From the IMG/VR virus record IMGVR_UViG_3300045825_000261, positions 21,175 to 85,174 of that record: a stretch of DNA of 64,000 bases. One strand, given 5' to 3'. Below are positions 15,298-23,238 of this stretch, in pieces. Numbering within the stretch: position 1 is the stretch's first letter; each line of letters starts with the position of its first letter. The notes below the pieces were generated by a model that saw only the letters and a program-made list of their open reading frames with translations, was not told the DNA's origin and did no database searches. A program made the position numbers and the translations under genes. The stretch is from a virus.

Positions 15298-16446
15298 CGC
15301 CCTAAGATTTGCATAGCGACCCAACATTTGAGTGCTGCTGTGTCCGGTGATCTTCATAATCTCAAAGTCCGACATTTCCGTTCTCTCGAAAAGTCTACTG
15401 GTCGCCTCGTGGCGCATGTCGTGAAAGTTTAAATCAACACAGCCGGCCGCCTCAAAGATTCTGGTGAACTGGTGCGACAGTGCCGATGTAACTTTCTCAT
15501 ATCGCTCCTTTGGCAAAAGCATAGCGATCTTCTTCTCAGCGAGCCATGGGAATAGATACCCACCGTCAAACGTAAACAACTCCATTCCTCTTCGCTTTGC
15601 AAGAACGTGCTCCGTATAGGTAATCAGGCTCGCGATGGCAACAGACGACAGCGGCACCTGTCTGCTTTTGCCATTTTTGGTTTTTTTAAGAAAGATTGTC
15701 GCATTCTCAATGTCCACCATGTCCATTTCAATTGAATAGATTTCACTGAGCCGCATTGCTGATTCAACAGCAAGATCAAACACGCACTCGATAGCCGCTT
15801 GGTAATCAAGCTTAAACGCCCTTTCTCGGCCCTCTGGCTTAACCTTGTTCATCACCGCCCTAATTCGCTCTTCCTCACCAGACTCAAGGCGTCTGATGCG
15901 CCCTGCGCTGTGCTTAACCTCCAACGTGTCATCTTTAGCAATGACGGCCGCATCTGCTGGCGTATAGGCGGAATACCCCTTCGGCAACAGTCTGAGAGGG
16001 TTTGGAGCAAGCTCCGCAACACCCTGCGTTATTGCCCAGTCAAAACACCGAGCAAGCGCACCGACATTATGTCTGATTGTGGATGGGGACAAATTAGCCA
16101 CGCGCTTCATCGAGCTTATCCATGACTCGATCCACTTGTAGTTGACGAGTCTTATACTTACACCGCCAACCTTATTAAGCAAACCACTCAGGTAATCAGT
16201 ATCGCAGGACGTGACGTGACGCTCGCGCATATATTCACGAATAAGATCGCCAATTGAAGAATACTTCTTCACATCGTCAAGAAGCTCTGGTGGCACGATA
16301 CCGGCATCGAGCAACGACTCGACATGTTTGCCGTAAGCGATCGCAGCCTCTTCCGTATCGAATGTCCAATACCACGGCTTTTCTCTTACTGCTTTTCTTT
16401 TCACGGTCAACTCAAAGCGACCGCCTCTTGGCTTAATTGACGCCAT
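15271..16446 (-). CDS. int: Tyrosine integrase
   Basis: 391 residues. N-terminal arm-binding region, core-binding helices around 65-150, then the catalytic domain with R232 (ESAMRLSEI), a lysine hairpin (KKTKNGKSRQVPLS near 254-267), H342-x-x-R345 (FHDMRHEATS), H369 (TGHSS) and the nucleophile Y378 (GRYANL). All active-site residues are present, so it should be functional. GGGAG precedes the ATG. The candidate attP lies directly upstream, as is usual. Confidence 0.93.
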   Translation of the reverse strand: MASIKPRGGRFELTVKRKAVREKPWYWTFDTEEAAIAYGKHVESLLDAGIVPPELLDDVKKYSSIGDLIREYMRERHVTSCDTDYLSGLLNKVGGVSIRLVNYKWIESWISSMKRVANLSPSTIRHNVGALARCFDWAITQGVAELAPNPLRLLPKGYSAYTPADAAVIAKDDTLEVKHSAGRIRRLESGEEERIRAVMNKVKPEGRERAFKLDYQAAIECVFDLAVESAMRLSEIYSIEMDMVDIENATIFLKKTKNGKSRQVPLSSVAIASLITYTEHVLAKRRGMELFTFDGGYLFPWLAEKKIAMLLPKERYEKVTSALSHQFTRIFEAAGCVDLNFHDMRHEATSRLFERTEMSDFEIMKITGHSSTQMLGRYANLRASDLARKMW

Positions 16447-16512
16447 AACGACTCCCGTTCGCCCACATGGGCTGATTATTGTAACTCACGTCCTTGCACA
16501 AAAGTATGGTTA

Positions 16513-16727
16513 GTCGGTAGGTTCTGCCTACCGAGCAGCCGACTTGATGCGACTTTTGGCGACTTTAGACGATAATGGGCAAATAAAAAGCCGCCCGAAG
16601 GTGGCTTAACTTGTTGATTTTGTGGTGCATTTTGTTTTTTACTTCAGATGGTGAGTGGATTTGCAATCCGTCCGGTTATCTTTAGAATCAGTAACTTACA
16701 AGCTTCGCCTACTAACTTGCCTACCGA
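16513..16727. other. Candidate attP region
   Basis: Next to the integrase. Possible arm sites: TCGGTAGG (16514-16521) and TGCCTACCGA (16525-16534), the latter repeated at 16718-16727, plus three GACTT blocks at exactly 10-base spacing (16541, 16551, 16561). Possible core: GGATTTGCAATCCG (16657-16670), identical to the reverse complement of the anticodon stem-loop of enterobacterial tRNA-Cys. This indicates integration into a host tRNA-Cys gene. Inferred, not proven. Confidence 0.5.
16581..16607 (-). terminator. Intrinsic terminator downstream of tRNA-Cys
   Basis: On the minus strand AAGCCACC and GGCGGCTT pair around a TTCG tetraloop (one mismatch), followed by a run of T. It ends leftward transcription through the tRNA before the integrase. 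Confidence 0.8.
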
Positions 16728-16731
16728 TATT

Positions 16732-16805
16732 TGGAGGTGCGTCCCAGAGTCGAACTGGGCTAACGTGATTTGCAATCACGGGCATAACCGATTTGCTAAC
16801 GCACC
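16732..16805 (-). tRNA. tRNA-Cys(GCA), 74 nt with encoded CCA
   Basis: Minus strand: acceptor GGTGCGT/ACGCACC, D arm with GGTTA, anticodon stem CGTGA/TCACG with loop TTGCAAA (anticodon GCA), T arm CCCAG-TTCGACT-CTGGG, discriminator T and CCA. All stems pair. It resembles E. coli tRNA-Cys in length and loops but differs in the stems. It sits between the attP region and the gene at 16831. Confidence 0.93.
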
Positions 16806-16830
16806 ACAAACCAACGGACAGCATAGTACC

Positions 16831-17244
16831 TTATACAGTGATCTTCGTCCACTGCTCTTCCCAAGAGCTCGCCTCAACATCTTCGTCTATCCAGATCAAG
16901 CGATCACAGGCAACATCAAGCTCGCACCACAATAATCCAAAAACCTGACTAATCATCCACTCAAGATCAAACAACTGCTGTGGCTTACCGCCAATCTCGA
17001 TCCAGAACACGTACTTGCAGGCTATATGTACAGGTTGAGATTTTAAAATATGCACCGCATACTCCGATAGCTCACCATTAACAACCATAGACCTCGCATC
17101 ACTCCACGTCAGAGAGATAACGCTATCGGGGTACATAGATGTGTCCAATCCAAATAAAACTGCGGCAGGACAAGGGCGAGGCAACTTCTCAAAGCCGCGA
17201 CGCAACTGTCCTGCCGTCATTCTTGCGTAATTGTGTCCAGTCAT
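16831..17244 (-). CDS. Unknown protein, weakly recombinase-like
   Basis: 137 residues from ATG 17244, preceded by AGGAGG. The segment LDTSMYPDSVISLTWSDA is reminiscent of the first catalytic box of tyrosine recombinases (TGMRPGEVLALRWSDI), but the arginine is replaced by tyrosine and no HxxR or terminal tyrosine box follows. It could be a remnant captured near the attachment site or an unrelated small protein. The frame is intact and well started, so I treat it as a gene. Confidence 0.45.
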   Translation of the reverse strand: MTGHNYARMTAGQLRRGFEKLPRPCPAAVLFGLDTSMYPDSVISLTWSDARSMVVNGELSEYAVHILKSQPVHIACKYVFWIEIGGKPQQLFDLEWMISQVFGLLWCELDVACDRLIWIDEDVEASSWEEQWTKITV

Positions 17245-17269
17245 ACTTCCTCCTGGACACAAGTATAGC

Positions 17270-17923
17270 CTAGTCGCGTCTTACGGGAACATGAATGGCG
17301 CTTGCCATGACTAGAGTCAAGACCTGATCCATAACAATATAAGCATTCATTTCATCAAAGCTTGGAATGTAAAGATCATACTTGTCTTGAGTGCTTTTGG
17401 CGTTAATTGACCAGCCGGCCTCAACTGACAGCATTACATTAAAGCGTGCCGAATAAGTCAATAGTGCTTTATCGTTTACCGATGGGTCGGTTAAGCTAAT
17501 CTCGGACAAGAAGCGACGCAGAAATCTGTCACCAATGACTTCTGGTGGGCAGTCAATAAATAGAGAGATGAACTTAATTCCATTTTGTTTTGCGAACTCC
17601 TTAATCTGCTTTTTACCTTCAGGCTCAACGACAACGACAACGCTTTTACCAAGCGCAAAAATTCTCTCAGTTTCGGCAACAGAGACGCCGTAGTGGTTTC
17701 CGCTAAACTGCACACTCTCCACAAACTCACCTCTTGCAGCGCTTGCGGCAAATGTAACAGCGTCAACGAAATAGTAATCGACGCCATCAACTTCATCTGG
17801 GCGAGGCGTGCGCGTGGTTGTGGAAATTACACTCTCGAAGCCAAGCAGCCCAATCATCATTTCCTCAAGCGTTGATTTGCCGGCACAGGATGGGCCAGTA
17901 AGCGTAACAATCATTCTACTCAT
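17270..17923 (-). CDS. Guanylate kinase
   Basis: 217 residues. P-loop GPSCAGKS at 10-17 and the GMP-binding region STTTRTPRPDEVDGVDYYFV near 34-53 are diagnostic. It phosphorylates GMP/dGMP to the diphosphate, supplying nucleotides for phage DNA synthesis. Length is close to bacterial Gmk, with some extra C-terminal residues. AGGAG precedes the ATG. The preceding gene ends in a terminator at 17947-17972, so this gene may depend on read-through or a local promoter. Confidence 0.88.
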   Translation of the reverse strand: MSRMIVTLTGPSCAGKSTLEEMMIGLLGFESVISTTTRTPRPDEVDGVDYYFVDAVTFAASAARGEFVESVQFSGNHYGVSVAETERIFALGKSVVVVVEPEGKKQIKEFAKQNGIKFISLFIDCPPEVIGDRFLRRFLSEISLTDPSVNDKALLTYSARFNVMLSVEAGWSINAKSTQDKYDLYIPSFDEMNAYIVMDQVLTLVMASAIHVPVRRD

Positions 17924-17946
17924 TTCATTTCTCCTATCGTTAAAAT

Positions 17947-17972
17947 AATAAGGGAGCCGAAGCTCCCTTATT
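17947..17972 (-). terminator. Intrinsic terminator, perfect 11-bp stem
   Basis: AATAAGGGAGC and GCTCCCTTATT pair around CGAA, with A/T-rich flanks. It ends the transcript of the gene at 17994-18704 on the minus strand. Confidence 0.8.
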
Positions 17973-17993
17973 TGTCGCGTTAATTAAAAACCA

Positions 17994-18704
17994 TTAAGCG
18001 GCTACAGCACCATCATTCATCACCAAGCGCCACTTAGCACCCAAGAACTGCAACACAACTGCGTCATTGCCGTTGAAGGTGATTGTGGTCAAAACGCCAG
18101 GCATATGAAGACCGCGCATTGTTACAGTGCCAGCGCCAAACATCGCCAGAGACTTCTTCTGAGACTCGTCACCATCAGGCAAGTACACATCAAACGCGCC
18201 AGCAGCATTGAACTGAGTGTGCTCGGTATCCATAGAGATGTAGGACAGGGCAGAGCCCAAGTTCGTGGACTGAGTAATAGTGTTTGTACCGCCGGAAGTC
18301 TTAGCGCTTGCAACGGTGAAGCCAGTTGTCGCGCCGTAAGAAGGCGTGCAGGTCAAAGTCGTTGTGCCGTTCGTAGAGAACAGACCAGCGGCAACGCCTG
18401 GATATGCAGCTTGAGAAGCCAACAGACCGTTAAACTGAGCAACCAAGGAGGTCAGAGACGCAGCCAAAGAAGCGCCAGGAACAAACTGAACGGCAGTTGG
18501 GTTAGCGGCTACAGCCGTCAGGGCTACAGCGCCAAAGGTGATCGAATCGCCAGCGGCCCAGTTGGTGCTCAACAACACACTTGATGCAGACGAAATCACA
18601 CCGCCTGCTGTAATTACTTCCGGTACGCCGGATTTTCCAGCTTGAATTGCTGGCATTGGTGCTTGAAAGTGTTCAACGGGCACGTACTTGGGTGAATGAG
18701 ACAT
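17994..18704 (-). CDS. Virion-like protein outside the structural block
   Basis: 236 residues, rich in A, G, S and T. The middle (about 50-150) contains WAAGDSITFGAVALTAVA and later SLAASLTSLVAQFNGLL, a beta-rich module resembling the insert of the major tail protein in this window (NDTLIIGGVVFTWK, then LAASLANLATEVSNYAG). It is a single-gene unit: operator at 18731-18748 in front, terminator at 17947-17972 behind, AAGGAG before the ATG. It is probably a decoration or other highly expressed virion protein; inferred from composition. Confidence 0.55.
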   Translation of the reverse strand: MSHSPKYVPVEHFQAPMPAIQAGKSGVPEVITAGGVISSASSVLLSTNWAAGDSITFGAVALTAVAANPTAVQFVPGASLAASLTSLVAQFNGLLASQAAYPGVAAGLFSTNGTTTLTCTPSYGATTGFTVASAKTSGGTNTITQSTNLGSALSYISMDTEHTQFNAAGAFDVYLPDGDESQKKSLAMFGAGTVTMRGLHMPGVLTTITFNGNDAVVLQFLGAKWRLVMNDGAVAA

Positions 18705-18730
18705 CGTATTACTCCTTAAATTAAGTTTGG

Positions 18731-18748
18731 TAAGTCACGAGTGACTTT
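18731..18748. promoter_or_regulatory. Operator palindrome, site 9
   Basis: TAAGTCA-CGAG-TGACTTT, 27 bases upstream of the ATG of the virion-like gene. Confidence 0.7.
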
Positions 18749-18780
18749 ATCACAGAAAGAAAAAATGTTCAAGACTTCAC

Positions 18781-18972
18781 CTATATTGAGCCACCTGTCG
18801 GCTGATTGACCAATTTACGTGTAATCATTTCCAAAAACCGCGTCATAACAAAGATCGAAACCTCCTGACCTCGATTGTCCAAAACTCGAACAACCCCACC
18901 CACTCCAGTGGCGATAATTTGCTCCGTCCAGGGGAATGTTGCCTTAATCGCTTCAAACTCTTTTTGATCCAC
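18781..18972 (-). CDS. Small protein, 63 aa, unknown
   Basis: Begins at GTG 18972, two bases after the ligase stop, with AAGGGAGAG as ribosome site. Contains ATGVGGVVRVLDNRGQEVSIF, a small beta-rich stretch. No domain recognised. Likely the last gene of the ligase operon. Confidence 0.5.
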   Translation of the reverse strand: MDQKEFEAIKATFPWTEQIIATGVGGVVRVLDNRGQEVSIFVMTRFLEMITRKLVNQPTGGSI

Positions 18973-18974
18973 AA

Positions 18975-20351
18975 CTACTCTCCCTTAATTGCGTTTTCAA
19001 ATTGCTTGCGAACCTGAGCAAGATCATCGGCAACCGATTTGTCAGTGCGATAACTTTGCTCTGCCATGCGAGGCAAAAACAACGAGTGAAAGTCATTGCT
19101 TTCAGACGGGTCAACCAACTCATTCGCACGAACGACGATAATCTTGCCGATGAACTCTTCCGGATTCGCATCAACGCGGTCACGCAAAGCCTCATTCTTT
19201 ACCGTAGTGCTTACCAGCAAAAGCCCATCACTTGAGCGACAAGCAAATGCACCGGCACGACCTTCGTTCTTTGAGCCAACCTTGCCGGATTCGATGCCAA
19301 TAATTTCCAGATCGACATCTACTTCAAGCTTGAACTTGATTTGCTCCTTGCTCGTTGTGTCCTTCCAGATCGCGTCAGGATGCTTTAAAATCACGCCCTC
19401 TTTACCTTGAGCAAGCAACTTGCGATAATGCGCTGTGGCTGCGCTAATAGACTTCACAACGATCGTTGGAATCAGCATTACCGATCGCTCAACAGCACTA
19501 GACCCCTTAAGCTTCAAGATCACACCAGCGAGGCGAGAACGGTACGGAGTGGCGTACTTGCCCTTCGGCATCACTGATGAAAGCGGTATTGCATCCCAGA
19601 TCAAATATACCGGACGCTCATTTGGGGCAAAATCGCCGCCGCTTTGAATGCTATTCATGACGCCATTGCCGTCAGCGCGATCGCAAAGAACGCCATCACG
19701 AAACACGACAATTTCACCGTGATGCTGAAATCCTTCATTCGTGCATAAGCGAATGTCGGCAACCAGCGAATCAAACTTCTCGACCGGCAATTCATTACCC
19801 TGACGTGTGGTAATTCGCACAAGACCACCAACTTCGTGATCAATGTTGGAAAACATACCGTCAGCCTTTTCTTGAACGAACACACCTTTATCCCAGGGCC
19901 ACAGCGACAGGTTGGTGTCTTTCGGCAACGCACAGCGCATATATGGAAACTCTGGAATCAACCCCTTCACCGCCTTGTTACAGGTTGACTCTGAAAAGTC
20001 GGCACGCAGATTTTTACGAATGATGCGGCGAAACAGCTCAGCGGAGTCCTCTGTCAGCATGTCAAGCTCGGCGGCCACAACGTCACGCGCATCGTTGCCG
20101 GTGAGCTTACGCGAAATCAGATCGTCGAGAATCTGCCAAGTTACATCATCGAACCGCTTAAAGCCTTCGTGCGCTTTTCCGATCGGGAGCTTATTGATAC
20201 CGAATGTCTTAAATGGATTGTACGTGTACTCAAGCACACGAACGAACTCGGGACTCGCTGCGGCATTCGCTGTCACAAGGGCAACCTTGTCGTTCTTCCC
20301 TGGCGTGGCGGCGATATTTTCAATCGCGGCAAAAATAGCATCAGATAACAT
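18975..20351 (-). CDS. ATP-dependent DNA ligase
   Basis: 458 residues. Nucleotidyltransferase motifs in order: I, VQEKADGMFS with the adenylated lysine K162; III, HHGEIVVFRDG; IV, GKEGVILKHPDAIWK; V, KEQIKFKLEVDVDLEIIGI. An N-terminal helical DNA-binding region precedes them and a C-terminal OB fold follows, as in T4-type ligases. It seals nicks during replication, after the flap exonuclease has acted. The ATG follows 2 bases after the stop of the small upstream gene. Confidence 0.9.
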   Translation of the reverse strand: MLSDAIFAAIENIAATPGKNDKVALVTANAAASPEFVRVLEYTYNPFKTFGINKLPIGKAHEGFKRFDDVTWQILDDLISRKLTGNDARDVVAAELDMLTEDSAELFRRIIRKNLRADFSESTCNKAVKGLIPEFPYMRCALPKDTNLSLWPWDKGVFVQEKADGMFSNIDHEVGGLVRITTRQGNELPVEKFDSLVADIRLCTNEGFQHHGEIVVFRDGVLCDRADGNGVMNSIQSGGDFAPNERPVYLIWDAIPLSSVMPKGKYATPYRSRLAGVILKLKGSSAVERSVMLIPTIVVKSISAATAHYRKLLAQGKEGVILKHPDAIWKDTTSKEQIKFKLEVDVDLEIIGIESGKVGSKNEGRAGAFACRSSDGLLLVSTTVKNEALRDRVDANPEEFIGKIIVVRANELVDPSESNDFHSLFLPRMAEQSYRTDKSVADDLAQVRKQFENAIKGE

Positions 20352-20353
20352 AA

Positions 20354-20671
20354 TTAAGCCTCTTCACTTTTAAAAGTGCCATCAATAATCGTTTCAGCCT
20401 GATCAAGAAACGATTCAACAAAGACGTTAAGAAGTTTTTGAGCAACCTTTGCCGTCTGCTCATCACTGAGGTCATGAGCAATCTTGGAGCGATTGAGAAG
20501 ATGAGCGTTCAAGTGAACGGCAAGGTCGGTGATAACGGCGCTCGATACCGCAAGGTCAGCATCATCAATTGACGAAAGCGCGTGTACTACGGCATTCCTA
20601 CAGTCATCAAAGTGCTTGTCAAATTCGGCACGTTTTTCGGCAAGTTGCTCTTCGGTAATTTTTGCATTCAT
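20354..20671 (-). CDS. Helical protein, 105 aa, unknown
   Basis: Charged, almost wholly helical sequence (MNAKITEEQLAEKRAEFD and onwards). No motif recognised. Part of the ligase operon, 2 bases before the ligase ATG. Confidence 0.55.
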   Translation of the reverse strand: MNAKITEEQLAEKRAEFDKHFDDCRNAVVHALSSIDDADLAVSSAVITDLAVHLNAHLLNRSKIAHDLSDEQTAKVAQKLLNVFVESFLDQAETIIDGTFKSEEA

Positions 20672-20691
20672 GTTTTTTTCTCCTAAGTAAA

Positions 20692-21330
20692 TTAAGCTGC
20701 TGCGGTTGCGGCAAGTCTTGCTCTTGCCATTTCAATCAAACTCATACCGCTCTTTTGAGGTGATAAGACTGTCATTTTCTCAATCGACATTGTTGACTTT
20801 GGTTTTGGTTCTTCGGGTTTGATGAGAACCTTTTTAAGCTCCGCTGGCGCAGTCTCTTTCATTGCAATATTTATTGCGTCTGCGTAGTCGCCACCAATAT
20901 TAAGTGCGGAATCTTGCGTTTCGACTTCAACTTTTGGCACAGTTCTCGCAACCGGCATGTTGAATGAAGACTTTTTATTACTAAGCGAAGCAATCTTTTC
21001 ATGCAATTCCAATTGTCTCGTCTCGTACTTGGCGTTAATTCTTGCTCTGCTGACGTAATAGAGTGCGTGGCCGGCCGCGACTTCCTCCCGACGCATTCTC
21101 GCCGCCTTGCAGGTGTTGTGATTGATTGCATCGCCGCAAGATGAATTCATTTCAGAAATCTCGCCACGCTTACTTTCACTGAGCCGCTTCATACAAACGC
21201 AATACGCGGCGGTGCGACCAACAATCGTACAGTCGTCAAAGTAAAACGCATTCGTTCCAGACTCACTCTTGTCGAGTGAGTACGGATTGCCGCTTTCATC
21301 TGTTCTGTAAATCTCTTCCATTTCAGCCAT
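20692..21330 (-). CDS. Cysteine-rich protein, 212 aa, unknown
   Basis: The N-terminal half has cysteines in DDCTIVGRTAAYCVCMKR and SSCGDAINHNTCKAARMR, plausible metal ligands. The C-terminal half is basic and low in complexity (KKVLIKPEEPKPKSTMSIEK). Located between the WGR-like gene and the ligase operon. No family recognised. Confidence 0.5.
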   Translation of the reverse strand: MAEMEEIYRTDESGNPYSLDKSESGTNAFYFDDCTIVGRTAAYCVCMKRLSESKRGEISEMNSSCGDAINHNTCKAARMRREEVAAGHALYYVSRARINAKYETRQLELHEKIASLSNKKSSFNMPVARTVPKVEVETQDSALNIGGDYADAINIAMKETAPAELKKVLIKPEEPKPKSTMSIEKMTVLSPQKSGMSLIEMARARLAATAAA

Positions 21331-21343
21331 TTATTCCTCCTAT

Positions 21344-21802
21344 TTACCAGCTTGCCCAATCACCGCCCCGCTCCAGTTCTGGAGCGGGCTCTTCACAAAC
21401 AATGCCATCATCAACGCTGTCGCTATCAACAATAAGCTCAACCCCCAAAGCAATACAAATTCGATTGGCGACAAGCCGCCCATAATGTTCAAAACAAACA
21501 GATTCAAGCGTAACAGACGGAACCTCGTGACCCTCGTTAAATAATCCGTAGCTAGAAAAAGTCTCGTTGTATCCTCGACCCTCTTTTTCATTCAGTATAT
21601 TTAACCGAGCTAGTCCGAGATTTCGCTCGTCTGTAAACATTTCCAACTTCACCTGACAACTGTGACTGTGACACTTGTCTAATTTCCCCCACCTCTTAAT
21701 CAGAACACCTCGCCCCGCACTCTGATTCCAAAGCTGAATCGCCTCATAGAACTTAGTGCCCCACTCGTGAATCTGAATGTGACCACCCTTATGGATGTTC
21801 AT
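21344..21802 (-). CDS. WGR-domain-like protein
   Basis: 152 residues. KFYEAIQLWNQSAGRGVLIK, then RWGKLDKCHSHSCQVKLEMF and a later GRGYNE fit the WGR pattern (W-G-R/K, an interrupted Q-x-K strand, a helix, then KGY). WGR domains bind nucleic acid ends in PARPs and occur alone in phages. The C-terminus is acidic (DSDSVDDGIVCEEPAPELE). The role in this phage is unknown. Confidence 0.55.
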   Translation of the reverse strand: MNIHKGGHIQIHEWGTKFYEAIQLWNQSAGRGVLIKRWGKLDKCHSHSCQVKLEMFTDERNLGLARLNILNEKEGRGYNETFSSYGLFNEGHEVPSVTLESVCFEHYGRLVANRICIALGVELIVDSDSVDDGIVCEEPAPELERGGDWASW

Positions 21803-21864
21803 GTCTCACCTCTCTATCTTGCACTGCTCACAAGAAACATTATATAAACCGCAAGCTGGATATT

Positions 21865-21882
21865 ATAGTCATTTGTGACTTA
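21865..21882. promoter_or_regulatory. Operator on promoter, site 10
   Basis: ATAGTCA-TTTG-TGACTTA; on the minus strand TAAGTCA-CAAA-TGAC then TATAAT (21862-21867), facing the WGR-like gene. Outer arms AGCTGGA (21853-21859) and TCCAGCT (21884-21890) flank it. Confidence 0.75.
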
Positions 21883-21896
21883 CTCCAGCTAATAAG

Positions 21897-22982
21897 TTAC
21901 GACATTTTTGACGCCATCATCTTCAACTTAGTCATTGTCATGGCATTGACGCTCATTGCCTTCCAGTACGCATCGCGAACAGCGGGCGCGGCTACCTCAT
22001 TCGGATCTTTGCCGACCGGCAGTACGGCAACGCGAGTGTTAAAGCCGTAACCTTTCAACTTTAGCGCCGCTTCTGCCGCCGCCTCAAGTGCTTTCGGTTC
22101 AGCATCCCACATAAACGTAACCGTCTTCAGACCTCGCTCTTTCAATTGCATTAGCTTGGCTACCTGACTGCTATCGTCGCCAAACGACAGGCTCTTACCA
22201 AACGAACCAACAGGCACAATGTCCCTAAGCTCCATCTGTCCATCGAGCGCGATCTTGGTGGCCATAACGTCGAACACGCCCTCGCCAATTACGACATGTT
22301 CAGCGCCCAAAGCGTTCTGACCGTTGTAAATGACGCTGCCGGTTGAGGCAAAGCCTGGTGGAAATAGATACTTCTTTTCAGCGTCACCCGTAATGTCGCG
22401 TCCTTGAAACGACACAAGTTCACCTTCCAGATCAAATATGGGAATAATGATTCTGTTGGCGTACGATTGATGACGATCTTTCCCATCTTCGTCCCTGTAG
22501 TTAAACCAGCCCTTCTTTGAAAACCTCAACCCAAAGTATCGAGCCACACTGGAGTCGATGTTTCGATTTATCAGGTACTTCAAGTTTCGCCCATCGCGAG
22601 GCAGCGCAAACGAGTCAGGCAAAACTAACTCAGTATTGAGATTGGTAGCTACCGCAATTCGCTTAGGCGGACGCCATCCCTGCTCTTTCGCCGCCTGCTT
22701 AATATGTTCGATAACCTCTCTGGTGCTCATGTGTCCAAAGAATGACTTGATGAATGTGAACTTGTTAAATTTCTTTTCACAATCGCCAGAGAAACAGTTC
22801 CCAAAGCCAGTCTCAAGACCAATATAGACCTTCCAGTTTGAATTGCCGCAGCATGGGCATTCCTTTACGTTTGCTTGTGGCCCTCTTGAGCCACGCTCGC
22901 GCTTGTAAGTAATTCCCTCTCGATCAAGCCATGACTCTATGTCCAGCATGTCGAGAATTTCGCCAAGCTCGTCACTCAGCAT
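21897..22982 (-). CDS. DNA primase (zinc ribbon plus Toprim)
   Basis: About 361 residues from ATG 22982; a GTG at 22991 is also in frame. The N-terminal zinc ribbon has CPCCGN and C-x4-C (NCFSGDC). The Toprim core shows VVIGEGVFDVMATK and a later FMWDAEPKALEAA, the metal-binding acidic motifs. It synthesises RNA primers for the DnaE-type polymerase. No helicase domain is fused; the DnaB-type helicase is the next operon upstream. Confidence 0.87.
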   Translation of the reverse strand: MLSDELGEILDMLDIESWLDREGITYKRERGSRGPQANVKECPCCGNSNWKVYIGLETGFGNCFSGDCEKKFNKFTFIKSFFGHMSTREVIEHIKQAAKEQGWRPPKRIAVATNLNTELVLPDSFALPRDGRNLKYLINRNIDSSVARYFGLRFSKKGWFNYRDEDGKDRHQSYANRIIIPIFDLEGELVSFQGRDITGDAEKKYLFPPGFASTGSVIYNGQNALGAEHVVIGEGVFDVMATKIALDGQMELRDIVPVGSFGKSLSFGDDSSQVAKLMQLKERGLKTVTFMWDAEPKALEAAAEAALKLKGYGFNTRVAVLPVGKDPNEVAAPAVRDAYWKAMSVNAMTMTKLKMMASKMS

Positions 22983-23163
22983 ATTCTGCACTCACTAACG
23001 TCCAAAAGTCCGTGATAACACATACGATAGCGCTGGCGGAAAGACCGTGACGAACGAGCATGGCAACTATGTTGCGAAGACGCTTCTCTGTCGTCGCACA
23101 CCAGAAGCCAACACCCTTCACTTTTACGATTGCGTCCTCAATCTCTTTTTCAAACTTGCTCAC
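22972..23163 (-). CDS. Small protein, about 64 aa, unknown
   Basis: From GTG 23163 (GAGG 6 bases upstream) or TTG 23178. Helical, with TEKRLRNIVAMLVRHGLSA. Its end overlaps the start of the primase gene, which suggests coupled translation. No family recognised. Confidence 0.5.
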   Translation of the reverse strand: MSKFEKEIEDAIVKVKGVGFWCATTEKRLRNIVAMLVRHGLSASAIVCVITDFWTLVSAEYAE

Positions 23164-23170
23164 TTCAACC

Positions 23171-23188
23171 TCACTCAATTTTGACTTA
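23171..23188. promoter_or_regulatory. Operator palindrome, site 11
   Basis: TCACTCA-ATTT-TGACTTA (weaker left half), touching the ribosome site region of the small gene before primase. Confidence 0.5.
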
Positions 23189-23204
23189 CATTATTTTCTC
23201 ACAA

Positions 23205-23222
23205 TTGATCAGGAGTGACTTA
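23205..23222. promoter_or_regulatory. Operator palindrome with hairpin, site 12
   Basis: TTGATCA-GGAG-TGACTTA, weak left half, 34 bases from site 11. A short inverted repeat, TCAGGAG (23209-23215) and CTCCTGA (23224-23230), encloses its right half. Confidence 0.5.
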
Positions 23223-23238
23223 CCTCCTGACCGGACAT

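Noticed and set aside
16651-16690. A second tRNA-Cys near 16660
   Set aside because: Only the anticodon stem-loop sequence is present; no acceptor, D or T arm can be built, so an att core is the better explanation.
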